A stretch of DNA of 64,000 nt from a cf. Phormidesmis sp. LEGE 11477. Its GTDB lineage: Bacteria; Cyanobacteriota; Cyanobacteriia; Phormidesmidales; Phormidesmidaceae. Positions 16,821 through 24,865 of the stretch are shown here, one piece after another (the first letter of the stretch is position 1; each line of letters starts with the position of its first letter). The DNA lies in contig NZ_JADEXO010000015.1 in NCBI RefSeq assembly GCF_015207105.1, positions 1 through 64,000 on the forward strand, written 5' to 3'. Made by a program: the position numbers and the translations under genes. Under the pieces are notes generated by a model, which worked only from the letters and a program-made list of their open reading frames with translations, was not told the DNA's origin and did not search any database.

Positions 16821-19634
16821 TCACACGGGTACGAAGTGGCTCATCGTCAGATCAACCGCTGCCACCCCAGAGAGCCTAGCCAAGGTTTGATCTTCATGTT
16901 GGATCATTGTATTTCGACCCTTTTGAACAACATCTATGTTGTAAAAAGAGAGATCTCTAGCCAAGCCGATAAAGTCTATACCGACTTCAAAATCTCGAAT
17001 AATATCGATCCCTTCTCGTTTTGCCAGCACAAAGGTATCACTATCTTCCCCGCCGTATAGCTGATCTTTGCCGTAGCCACCATAGATGATATCGTCACCC
17101 TGCTCGCCTCGAATGACGTCGTTGCCAAAATCGCCGTAGAGCCTGTCATTGCCGATGCCACCTAGCAGGTGATCGCGCTTATTCCCCCCGTACAAAACAT
17201 CATCGCCACCCTCACCGCTGAGCATATCTCTGCCATTACCGCCCAGCAGGATATCGTTACCCAGCTTGCCTGCGAGCACATCCTTGCCGCCATCGCCTCT
17301 TAGCAAGTCACTGTCATCGGTGGCCGTCCTATTCGGGCCCCCCGTAACCGGAGCAGTAGGATCTTCTAGCACATCGATAAAAACAGCCGTTGGCACGCCG
17401 TATGTCCCGTCTGCGGCCATACTTTCAACAAAGATAGTATGCCGCCCAGGGGTCAGCCCCGACGTATCGATTCTAGGAACTTTCAGTCGCTCTACAGTAT
17501 CGTCCAGCGGATTGCTAGCCGGTATCAGCTCAAACAGCTCTGTACCCGGTACCCACGAAGGCGTATCAAAGCTGTAGCGAGCCCCGGCAATATCTTTGAA
17601 TTCTGGCAACTCTAGCCCTTCGGTAAAGCCTTCGGAACTCAGGTTGCCATCGTCGTAGCGAGTAGCATTAGACCTGATGTTGAGCGAGACAGGCATCCCT
17701 GCAAACACAGTTGGCAGATCCAGCTTGACATCTAGAGAGTCAGGTCCGGCGGACGTTTGATAGGGTCGAAAGGCTGACTTTGCCGCATAGTAAAGCGCGG
17801 GAGTAAACTCTGGCACAATAGTGTTTTCAAAATACTCAGAGTCTTCAAAAAACTCGGTGCCCAGCTCAATCGTGTAGGCGGCTGTGCCGAAGGTGTTGTA
17901 CACCCAGCCGTCAGTCGTACCGTCCGTAGCATATAGTCCAATCGCCTGTTGAATGTCATAGGCTTCACCCTCAAGACCAGTAAAATAGCCAAACTTTAGG
18001 CCCAGATTACGCAGTCCCTCGCTATTGGGAGCGGGTTCTTCTGTATCGCCAAAAGGGTAGAGGACTAGATTGCCAAAGCTGTGAACATCGAGATAAACGC
18101 CTGTAGTATCGTCGGGTGCAGGTGCGAATTTGTCTTCAGGCTTTTGATCTGGAAACAGGTCTAGCAGGTAGTCGCGAGCGGCCTGACTTTCAGGTTCAGA
18201 GAAAGGAAAAGGGCCGCGATAGACATTAGAGCCAGGATTACCGCTAGAGCCACCAGGCACCTCGCCAAAGCTAGAGTCGTAGTTGCGGTTTAGATCTACG
18301 CCGTAGGTTGGAAAAGGAGCGGCTTCCAAATCTGGATCTGGATTGGGGTTGGCATTCTTGCGCCAGGAATACCCTTGCTCTGCCAGCTTGCGTCCGTCTG
18401 GGTTGAGAATTGGAACAATGTGAATCTGAGTGTAGTCCAACAGCCAGGTCGCTTCTGGGTCGGTGCCATAGCCACTGACTATCTCTTCTGCAAAGCGTGT
18501 CACCAATTCGGTCGTCGTATACTCACGGGCGTGAATAGCGCCCTGCACATACAAAATTGGCTTTTCGTAACCAGGAATATCGGTTTCTTTGTTAGTGAGC
18601 TGTAGCGCTTTGATATCGTAGCCCTCTGGGCCACCCGGTGTGACTTTGTTGTAGCTATCGCCAATGTCTACCCAACTAGCTAGGGTAGAGTTTTCGTCAG
18701 CCAGCGATTCTAGATTGCTATAAGTTTCTTCTACCGTGCGATAGCTGGTGAATCCGGGTATGGTGCTATCTGTAATTTGAACGGGAACATCTTCTAGCTG
18801 AAGGCCATTGTAAGCAGGGTCGTCGCTAACCACTTCAATCTGGACATTGCTGATTTGGTTTTCACCTTCATCGATGTCGTCTGCAACCGCACTGACAACA
18901 GACAATTGCGACTCAGACCAGTTTTGTGGTGTGAATGTCATTGAGTCGATGGACTGAAGCTGCTCGCCATCTACTATGAAATTTAGCGTTACATCCGAGC
19001 TAGGCCGACTCTGTAGCGCCAGTTCAAAATTTAAAGGATCGGGCACGTCGTCTTCACTAACCCCTACGTCTCCTGCTGGCAGAATCACGCCCGGCGGCAG
19101 ATAGTCGACGATTTCAATATTGTCTACAGCCCAAGCGAATGACCAGTCGCCATCGAAGCGAAAACGAATCTGTGCCTCTTCGCTGCCAGCGACGGTTTCA
19201 GTTAGATCAACTAGCTGAGGGCCGCTGAACTGTCCAGCGCCATCTTCGAGATAGGCGACATCCCAGGTTGTCCCGCCGTCAGTCGAGGTTTCGATGTAGA
19301 TTTGGCTGTCATATTCTGGGTCGGTAAAGCCAAAATACCACTGGTCGTATTGCAAAAAAGCGCCTTGAGCGTCGCTGGCATCGAAAGTAGGAGAGATCAG
19401 AACGGCGCTTTCTTCGACATCATCATTGGATAGCGCGTCGCTGTCGTAGATGGCGACAGGATCGTCGAACGGCTCTGCGCTAACGAAGCTGCGATCGCCT
19501 GGATTATCAAATCGCCACTCATCAGTTTCAGGATTACCTTCAAGCAAAGCCTGAGTCCATCCTGGTGGAGGCGTTGCACCGCTAGCACCATTGAAATTTT
19601 CAGAAAACAAAGTCGTGGCTATCTGCTCTGACAT
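16821..19634 (-). CDS. Secreted M14 zinc carboxypeptidase with RTX repeats
   Basis: A 937-residue exported metallopeptidase. Residues about 1-175 form a MAM/jelly-roll-like adhesive domain and 180-290 a Calx-beta-like domain. The peptidase covers about 295-600, with zinc motif H368-A-R-E371, DLNRNYD (about 446), a third zinc-ligand His in YLDVHSFGN, and catalytic Glu in YTIELGTEF. The C-terminal part (about 775-895) carries Ca2+-binding nonapeptide repeats of the GGxGxDxL type (GGNGRDMLS, GGIGNDRLY and others), the signal for type I secretion. No N-terminal signal peptide is seen, which fits that route. No HlyB/HlyD/TolC gene is adjacent. It probably digests extracellular peptides or proteins. 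Confidence 0.92.
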   Translation of the reverse strand: MSEQIATTLFSENFNGASGATPPPGWTQALLEGNPETDEWRFDNPGDRSFVSAEPFDDPVAIYDSDALSNDDVEESAVLISPTFDASDAQGAFLQYDQWYFGFTDPEYDSQIYIETSTDGGTTWDVAYLEDGAGQFSGPQLVDLTETVAGSEEAQIRFRFDGDWSFAWAVDNIEIVDYLPPGVILPAGDVGVSEDDVPDPLNFELALQSRPSSDVTLNFIVDGEQLQSIDSMTFTPQNWSESQLSVVSAVADDIDEGENQISNVQIEVVSDDPAYNGLQLEDVPVQITDSTIPGFTSYRTVEETYSNLESLADENSTLASWVDIGDSYNKVTPGGPEGYDIKALQLTNKETDIPGYEKPILYVQGAIHAREYTTTELVTRFAEEIVSGYGTDPEATWLLDYTQIHIVPILNPDGRKLAEQGYSWRKNANPNPDPDLEAAPFPTYGVDLNRNYDSSFGEVPGGSSGNPGSNVYRGPFPFSEPESQAARDYLLDLFPDQKPEDKFAPAPDDTTGVYLDVHSFGNLVLYPFGDTEEPAPNSEGLRNLGLKFGYFTGLEGEAYDIQQAIGLYATDGTTDGWVYNTFGTAAYTIELGTEFFEDSEYFENTIVPEFTPALYYAAKSAFRPYQTSAGPDSLDVKLDLPTVFAGMPVSLNIRSNATRYDDGNLSSEGFTEGLELPEFKDIAGARYSFDTPSWVPGTELFELIPASNPLDDTVERLKVPRIDTSGLTPGRHTIFVESMAADGTYGVPTAVFIDVLEDPTAPVTGGPNRTATDDSDLLRGDGGKDVLAGKLGNDILLGGNGRDMLSGEGGDDVLYGGNKRDHLLGGIGNDRLYGDFGNDVIRGEQGDDIIYGGYGKDQLYGGEDSDTFVLAKREGIDIIRDFEVGIDFIGLARDLSFYNIDVVQKGRNTMIQHEDQTLARLSGVAAVDLTMSHFVPV

Positions 19635-19814
19635 TGGGGAACCTCTGAGTATGGAAGCCTCTGGTAGACCCTGTAATACTAGAAGAAACCAATTTAGAAA
19701 AATCAGCCTTTCTATAGATTAGTAAGTTGTTCTTTTGAAGGCGTCATAACATTACAGACAGCGCTAGTAGCCCAGTCTTTGACAACTGTCTTTGTCGACT
19801 ATTGAGAGAGACCA

Positions 19815-20216
19815 GTGTTTAAACAAATAGTTGTTGTACTTTTAATAAGTTTTTGTTTCAACCAGACCAAGTTGCAGTCGTTTTCAACCAGGCCAGCGGG
19901 CACCTATCGCTACACTATGCCTGAAGAAGGTGATCTTGTAACTTTGCTCTTACGCAAAAGCGGCTCAGTAGTAATCGGCGTTGAGCTGATCAGTAGACGA
20001 GAGCAGATAACAGTACGCTATTGCTTTCGAGGGCAGGCGGAGGGCGATCGCATCAAACACATCACTAGAGTCGCCCCACCGTACAGCCCCGCTTCAGATT
20101 GGGAATCTAGACAGACTTTAGATCTCACTGAATTGAGTCTTTTGCCAAATGAAACGAATCTTTCCTTAGCTGAACAAACAGCATTAGAGGACTGTCTAAG
20201 CATCTTCTGGCGCTAA
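19815..20216 (+). CDS. Small exported protein of unknown function
   Basis: A 133-residue frame starting at GTG 19815 behind GAGAGAG. It has a short hydrophobic N-terminal signal (IVVVLLISFCF) and then a mixed alpha/beta domain beginning AGTYRYTMPEEGDLVTLLLRKSGSVVIGVELI. Two Cys residues (in RYCFRG and LEDCLSI) may form a disulfide. The family is not recognised. It lies divergent from the RTX peptidase and convergent with the Rpn nuclease. Confidence 0.6.
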   Translation: MFKQIVVVLLISFCFNQTKLQSFSTRPAGTYRYTMPEEGDLVTLLLRKSGSVVIGVELISRREQITVRYCFRGQAEGDRIKHITRVAPPYSPASDWESRQTLDLTELSLLPNETNLSLAEQTALEDCLSIFWR

Positions 20217-20238
20217 CGTTCGTAGTATGGCGGTTGTT

Positions 20239-21102
20239 CTAGTCCTCTAGGTCTTCGATATTTTCAATCTCATTGATGCTTAGCCCAGTTGTTTGGCTGA
20301 TTGTTTCTACAGGCAAGATTCCTAAGAGCGATCGCGCAATATTAATTCGAGCCTTTTTCTCACCTATAGCCACTCCTCTTTCTCGGCCTAGCTGCTCTGC
20401 CTTGCGAAAAGAGTTTCGGTAGTCGTGAATGAACTGCTGCCGCTTTTCAAAAATCTCTAGCTCTTCAGGGCTGAGTTTACTCTGGCGAGCAACTTCAAAA
20501 GCATCCCGGATGGCGCTCACCTGATCTAGGCTGCTGGGCACCGTCTCTAGCTCGTCCGCAGACTGGAGGAAATATAGCCACTTGTCAGTGAGATCTTCTA
20601 GTTCGTCTAGGCTTTTATTAAACTTTGGCAGCTCTACAAAGATCAGCTCAATATCATCGCTGTATTCAGTCAGCGCATCTTTTTCTATCAGGCGATAGCG
20701 CGAAATTACTTTGTCAAGATGTTCAAACATCTCAAAATCAGTGATGGTCAGAGCAATAACCAGATTGAGTAAGGTGTAATCTTCACCGGTCTTCAGCTGA
20801 GTGGAGTAAGACTTTGCCGCGTTGTAGAGTACTCGCTTTTCAAAGCCCAAGACGTTTAGCACCTGCATCTCGATGATGACTGTCCTACTGTCAGCCAGCA
20901 GCGCCTTGATATCCAAGAATGAGTTTTTTATGCCCTCAATTCTCGGTGCCTGGTAAGGATCGAGAATATCTAAGTCCTGAATAGTCGGATTGGAATCGTA
21001 GAGAATCGCATTCAAAAAGCTGATCAAGATGTCTTTACTTTGGGGTGAGCCAAAGATCTTCTTGAAAGCAAAGTCAGTCTTCGGATTGATAAAGGTGAGC
21101 AT
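20239..21102 (-). CDS. Rpn-family recombination-promoting nuclease / putative transposase
   Basis: A protein of about 287 residues of the Rpn (PD-(D/E)XK, formerly 'transposase_31') family. It starts MLTFINPKTDFAFKKIFG, the classic opening; the in-frame TTG at 21117 adds five unlikely residues. The nuclease core shows D in FLDIKALL and E-x-Q in VIIEMQV, followed by KRVLYNAAKSYSTQL. The C-terminal RSLLGILPVETISQTTGLSINEIENI is the HTH-like tail common in the family. Rpn proteins cut DNA and raise recA-independent recombination in E. coli, where some act as toxins or defence factors. The gene is isolated, convergent with the small exported gene. Confidence 0.9.
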   Translation of the reverse strand: MLTFINPKTDFAFKKIFGSPQSKDILISFLNAILYDSNPTIQDLDILDPYQAPRIEGIKNSFLDIKALLADSRTVIIEMQVLNVLGFEKRVLYNAAKSYSTQLKTGEDYTLLNLVIALTITDFEMFEHLDKVISRYRLIEKDALTEYSDDIELIFVELPKFNKSLDELEDLTDKWLYFLQSADELETVPSSLDQVSAIRDAFEVARQSKLSPEELEIFEKRQQFIHDYRNSFRKAEQLGRERGVAIGEKKARINIARSLLGILPVETISQTTGLSINEIENIEDLED

Positions 21103-21146
21103 TGGTCTAGCGCTCAAAGGCTGTGTATCTGCATTCTAATAGGAAA

Positions 21147-21175
21147 CGAGGATGCCCATAGAAAGAACATCCTCG
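21147..21175 (-). terminator. Hairpin terminator downstream of dps
   Basis: A perfect 8-bp stem CGAGGATG (21147-21154) with CATCCTCG (21168-21175) and a 13-nt loop. On the minus strand it is followed by TTTCC. It lies about 70 bp after the dps stop and before the start of the Rpn gene, so it most likely ends the dps transcript. Confidence 0.6.
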
Positions 21176-21245
21176 CTTTTGCCAAGACTATTTGGCTATA
21201 TGAGCTAGCTAGATTGAGCAGGCTAGATTAAGCGCTAACTTACGT

Positions 21246-21749
21246 TTATCCAACCAAATGCGCTTCTAGGAACCACAGGCGCTTGTCAATAGTTCGAGAA
21301 ATCTCGACGTAGAGATCGTTGGTGTCTTGATCGCCTAGCTCGTCTGCTTTGTCGATGCTTTGGCGTAGGTGCTTGGCGTAGGCGGCATAGCGATCGGCTA
21401 ACGCGGCTACATGATCCATGCCGCCTACCGCGTCGAAGTCGTATTCTGGCAAAATGGACTCGCCAGCGGCAATGCGTACGGTACCCATTGCGGTACCCGC
21501 CAAGGCGGTGACTCGTTCAGCCACCATGTCACTATATTCTTCTAGCTCATCTGCCATTTCATCAAAGAGTAGGTGTAGCTGGTAGAAGTCTTTGCCTTTG
21601 ACGTTCCAGTGCGCCTGTTTGGTCTGTGTCCGCAAGTCAGTTGTAGCTGCGAGGGTGCCGTTCAGCATGGCAGCGACAGCCTGGCGGGTGTCTAGGGGTA
21701 AATCAATCCGAGTGGGATAGAAAGCAGTCTTAGATGTGGTTGCAACCAT
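21246..21749 (-). CDS. dps: Dps-type DNA-protecting ferritin
   Basis: A 167-residue Dps, a dodecameric mini-ferritin that oxidises and stores iron and shields DNA from peroxide. The inter-subunit ferroxidase residues are visible in KQAHWNVKGKDFYQLHLLFDE and DELEEYSDMVAER. ATG 21749 is chosen because GGAG lies about 6 nt before it. A 12-residue N-terminal extension (MNYHFLHSLED..) starting at 21785 would read through that ribosome binding site. It is monocistronic with a downstream hairpin. Confidence 0.94.
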   Translation of the reverse strand: MVATTSKTAFYPTRIDLPLDTRQAVAAMLNGTLAATTDLRTQTKQAHWNVKGKDFYQLHLLFDEMADELEEYSDMVAERVTALAGTAMGTVRIAAGESILPEYDFDAVGGMDHVAALADRYAAYAKHLRQSIDKADELGDQDTNDLYVEISRTIDKRLWFLEAHLVG

Positions 21750-22232
21750 GGTGTCCTCCAGTGAATGTAGGAAGTGATAATTCATCGGGCCTTACTAAGG
21801 GTACATAGGAATTCTTCTTTGAATAGAAGAGCTCCGATTGACTCAAGACTTAAATGGCCATTCACTTCATTTGATTTCTTAAGTATACTCATAACGACTT
21901 CGTTTTAGCAAGCGTTTTTTCAGTCTTCGAGTAAGGCGCATACAATTGCTGCTGACCTGAAGCCCGACAGGTATGTCAGCTCGCTCACTCTCACTTACAA
22001 CTTTAAGTTCTGATAGGTCAACAGCTATACGAAGATTGAGGTTGCGCTTCAGCAGATTAGCCGAAGCTACCTCCGTTTCCATCCGGCCTAGTGATGCTTC
22101 TGAACAAGCGTAAATCCTGCTGCAACGGTGAAGATGGGCTTTGTAAGATTCGGTGTTCAAAATCATTGAGCTTACGCTCGATTAATAGTAATATTCCTGT
22201 ACTATTCATAAGCTTTAAAGGAAAAGGTACTT
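21750..22232. other. Divergent intergenic region between dps and the HEPN operon
   Basis: About 480 bp containing the dps promoter and the promoter of the two-gene HEPN operon. A minus-strand open frame at 21879-22166 (95 codons, very Arg/Ser rich) has no ribosome binding site or known motif, and is judged likely spurious, though it is the only sizeable frame here. Confidence 0.4.
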
Positions 22233-22814
22233 TTGTCAGAATCAATAGTCAATGTGGTCGAGAAAGTCTATGAAGCTCTCGAACCGTTAGAGTCAACTGA
22301 GCGAAGACGTGTTCTCAAATCTGTGATGGCTTTGCTAGACGATAGTTGGCCAGTAAACTTAGACAGCTTAGATGAGAAGTCTGAGAGTCTTACTGACCAG
22401 AGCATTCCGTCTAAACTAGTTAGTGACGTAGCAGAGCTGAACGATAAGGCACAACGCTGGATGAATAGGCACGATATCGATATGGAAATACTTGAAAACT
22501 TCTTTCATTTCTCGGCTGACGGTAGTGTTGAACTAATTGATCTTCCTGAAGAGAGTAATACAAAATCTAAGCAGACGGTAGCAACATATTTAATGGAAGG
22601 CATCTTATCCCTTTTTGGAAGAGGACACCCATCTTTTGATGATGAAGATGCTAGAGCTTACTGCGAGAAATTTGGCTGTTTCGATTCAAAGAATCATACT
22701 AAGAGTGTGGAAAACTTAGGGAACAAAATTACCGGCTCGAAGGATAAGGGTTGGGAGCTGACTAATCCTGGCCTCAATGCAGCCGCAGAGTTGATAAAGG
22801 AGAAAGCTAGTTAA
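22233..22814 (+). CDS. Uncharacterised partner protein of the HEPN operon
   Basis: A 193-residue protein. The start is TTG 22233 with GGAAAAGG about 7 nt upstream; no ATG lies near. Three parts are visible. The N-terminal helix pair (ESIVNVVEKVYEALEPLESTERRRVLKSVMALL) looks like a short oligomerisation module seen in several bacterial hypothetical proteins. The middle is acidic. The C-terminal 80 residues (TVATYLMEGILSLFGRG ... WELTNPGLNAAAELIKE) look like a winged-helix fold ending in the common wing/helix TNPGLNAAAELI. It ends 4 bp before the HEPN gene, so the two are translationally coupled. The function is unknown; a regulator or antitoxin-like role is inferred from the pairing. Confidence 0.7.
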   Translation: MSESIVNVVEKVYEALEPLESTERRRVLKSVMALLDDSWPVNLDSLDEKSESLTDQSIPSKLVSDVAELNDKAQRWMNRHDIDMEILENFFHFSADGSVELIDLPEESNTKSKQTVATYLMEGILSLFGRGHPSFDDEDARAYCEKFGCFDSKNHTKSVENLGNKITGSKDKGWELTNPGLNAAAELIKEKAS

Positions 22815-22818
22815 CAAT

Positions 22819-23583
22819 ATGAATCTATCGGGACTATTTGCAGCACTTCCAGATACGCTAAGAGACGAGCTATTTGAATGCTATAAGCGAATAACTCAGA
22901 ACTATGCAGAGCATCGTTGGGAGCCAGCAGAACTCAATGGCGGCAAACTCTGTGAAGTAGTTTACTCTATCGTTAACGGAGTCCTCATAGGAAATTTCCC
23001 TACGACTGCTAGCAAACCTCGAAACATGGTTAGCGCATGTCAGGCACTGGAGAGAATTCCTGAAGATACTTCTCGGATAGGAGATCGTTCACTGCGAATT
23101 CTTATTCCCCGACTTCTTCCCTACTTGTACGAAATTCGCAACAATCGAGGTGTTGGACATGTGGGTGCTGAGGTAAACCCGAATCATGCAGACGCTGAAG
23201 CTGTTATGTCTCTTGCAAGCTGGATAATGGCTGAGCTTATTCGCATATTTCATAATGTATCACTTACAGAAGCTCAGGCAGAAGTAGATGCTTTGGTAGA
23301 AAGAAGGCATCCCCTTGTTTGGGAAATCGATGGTACTAAACGTGTCCTCAATCCAAAGATGAGAAAAGCGGATCAAGCCCTCGTGCTTCTGTATTCATCC
23401 AAAAATTGGGTAGACGTTGATAATCTTTGCAACTGGATCGAATATAGCAATCCCTCAGCGTTCAAGTCTCAAGTGCTCAAGCCCCTTCATGAAGAACGTC
23501 TCATTGAATACCAGACAGATAGCCACCGTTCTCGTATCACACCCAAAGGAGTGATGCATACCGAAGAAAGTCTACTCTCATAG
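22819..23583 (+). CDS. HEPN-domain protein with C-terminal winged helix
   Basis: A 254-residue protein. Residues about 10-155 are all-helical and end with YLYEIRNNRGVGHVGAEV, where R107-N108...H114 fits the HEPN ribonuclease motif R(x4-6)H with a polar second residue. This motif marks many RNA-cleaving toxins and abortive-infection proteins. The C-terminal 90 residues (ALVLLYSSKNWVDVDNLCNWIEYSN ... RLIEYQTDSHRSRITPKGV) look like a winged-helix nucleic-acid-binding domain. It is coupled to the gene upstream. A toxin or defence role is inferred; no named system with exactly this architecture is recognised. Confidence 0.7.
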   Translation: MNLSGLFAALPDTLRDELFECYKRITQNYAEHRWEPAELNGGKLCEVVYSIVNGVLIGNFPTTASKPRNMVSACQALERIPEDTSRIGDRSLRILIPRLLPYLYEIRNNRGVGHVGAEVNPNHADAEAVMSLASWIMAELIRIFHNVSLTEAQAEVDALVERRHPLVWEIDGTKRVLNPKMRKADQALVLLYSSKNWVDVDNLCNWIEYSNPSAFKSQVLKPLHEERLIEYQTDSHRSRITPKGVMHTEESLLS

Positions 23584-23758
23584 ATATTTATGACTGAAGT
23601 TGGTTATCTATAGTGCTATAAAGTATCGCGACTTTGCCAAGTTCCGCCTGAAACCATAGTTAAGGACAGCCGTGTTCCTTTTATGATACAGATTTCGAGC
23701 ATGACATGAGCGGTTTAGCATCTGTCTCGCTCAGAGGGCTGTTGGTATACTGCTCTCT

Positions 23759-24661
23759 ATGGTGAGTTCACAGCGGCGAAAAGCTATTCCCAAGAAGTAT
23801 CAACCCTATGTGGCGCATTGGCAGCAGCGTAAGGTTCAAAGGCGATCGCGCCTAAAGCAACGCCACCAAGATGGCCTAAAGCAAGCCAAAGAACTCGCCG
23901 ACATCCTCAAGGCTGACTTTGGTGCGACGAAAGTGGTTCTATTTGGCTCCATGCTTTCAGTGAATGACGTTCACATGAAATCAGACATTGATTTGGCCGT
24001 ATGGGATCTTCCCTTTGGGGACTACATCAAGGCATTGACTGCTCTAATGTGGAATGCTGAAGAATTCAGCGTAGACCTGGTGCGGATCGAAGAAGCGCCG
24101 CCCAGTTTGAAAGATTATATAGCCGACAAAGGCTTGACTTTAGGCGATAGCGTTCCTCAAGGTGACGAGCTGTCTCGCGATTACACTGCTATGCATAACC
24201 ATGTTGTCCTGATTGCGCGAATTCAAAGAGAGCTAGCTCATATCGCGACCCAATACGCCCAAATGGAAGAGCAATTAAACGTTGCGAAGGAAACCGGACA
24301 AAATGCTTACTGGATGGCGGTGAGCCTTGGCCTGCACGGAATCTACACTGGATTCGAGAAGATTTTTGAGCAGATCGCTAGGGAAGTGGATGGCAATTTA
24401 GGAAAGGGTGAGCGGTGGCATAAGGCACTGTTGGAGCAGATGGCTGTGGAGATTCGAGGGGTCAGAGCTGCGGTGATTGATGAGCAGACGCTGAAGGCGC
24501 TGTCTCAATACCTCTCTTTCCGGCACGTTGTGCGTAGTAACTATGCCTATCAACTTGAACATGACAGAATTGAGGCTAATTTCCGAATACTAGAGAACTG
24601 CTATGGCTCGCTAGTTCAGCAACTCAACAGCTTTTGCCAATTTCTATCGTCAATTGATTAA
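23759..24661 (+). CDS. MNT nucleotidyltransferase-HEPN (HepT-like) fusion, copy 1
   Basis: A 300-residue single-chain fusion. Residues 36-115 are a minimal nucleotidyltransferase: GS at G63-S64, D76-I-D78, and a third carboxylate D106 (FSVDLVRI), the full metal-binding set of MNT antitoxins. Residues 140-300 are a helical HepT-like HEPN domain. Where MntA/HepT toxins have R-x4-H-x-Y, this protein reads R245-H-V-V-R-S250-N-Y252: the His is Ser but the Arg and the Tyr that MntA adenylylates in HepT are kept. In known systems MNT and HEPN are separate genes. The N-terminal 35 residues are strongly basic (RRKAIPKKYQ, QRRSRLKQR) and may bind nucleic acid. The biological role is unknown. Confidence 0.82.
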   Translation: MVSSQRRKAIPKKYQPYVAHWQQRKVQRRSRLKQRHQDGLKQAKELADILKADFGATKVVLFGSMLSVNDVHMKSDIDLAVWDLPFGDYIKALTALMWNAEEFSVDLVRIEEAPPSLKDYIADKGLTLGDSVPQGDELSRDYTAMHNHVVLIARIQRELAHIATQYAQMEEQLNVAKETGQNAYWMAVSLGLHGIYTGFEKIFEQIAREVDGNLGKGERWHKALLEQMAVEIRGVRAAVIDEQTLKALSQYLSFRHVVRSNYAYQLEHDRIEANFRILENCYGSLVQQLNSFCQFLSSID

Positions 24662-24760
24662 GCATCACGCTGCATATGCTCTAAGCGTTGGTGATAGCGA
24701 TACAATTGCCTTTGTACTTACTGCGCTTTATAGATCCACCTAACCCCACTCGAAGCTTTT

Positions 24761-24790
24761 ATGACTGCCGTTGCACCTGCAAAGACATCT
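24761..24790 (+). pseudogene. Remnant of the gatB 5' end
   Basis: ATG ACT GCC GTT GCA CCT GCA AAG ACA TCT encodes MTAVAPAKTS, closely matching the true GatB start MTAAAPVKTK at 25917. The preceding leader also matches the leader of gatB (GATAGCGATACAATTGC, TGTACTTACT, AAGCTTTT). Similarity stops after about ten codons. It is best explained as the leftover edge of the tandem duplication. Confidence 0.85.
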
Positions 24791-24865
24791 TTGGAAAACA
24801 AAAAATTTTTCGCGGTTTTTGAGCCGGACTCTCAGCGCTGTACTACTCGTATTTCAATACTGCCA

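Larger units (their letters stand above)
23733..24790 (+). repeat. Copy 1 of a roughly 1.1-kb tandem duplication
   Basis: This unit runs from the leader AGAGGGCTGTTGGTATACTGCTCT through an MNT-HEPN gene and the gatB promoter region into a stub of gatB. The second copy runs from about 24866 into the real gatB (about 25948). Matching blocks include the leader (CTGTTGGTATACTGCTCT), the first 240 bp of the coding sequence, GATAGCGATACAATTGC with TGTACTTACT, and AAGCTTTTATGACTGC. The outer edges are approximate. Confidence 0.85.

Noticed and set aside
21879-22166. 95-codon minus-strand frame between dps and the HEPN operon
   Set aside because: Arg/Ser-rich, no ribosome binding site, no family pattern, and it overlaps the expected promoter of the HEPN operon.
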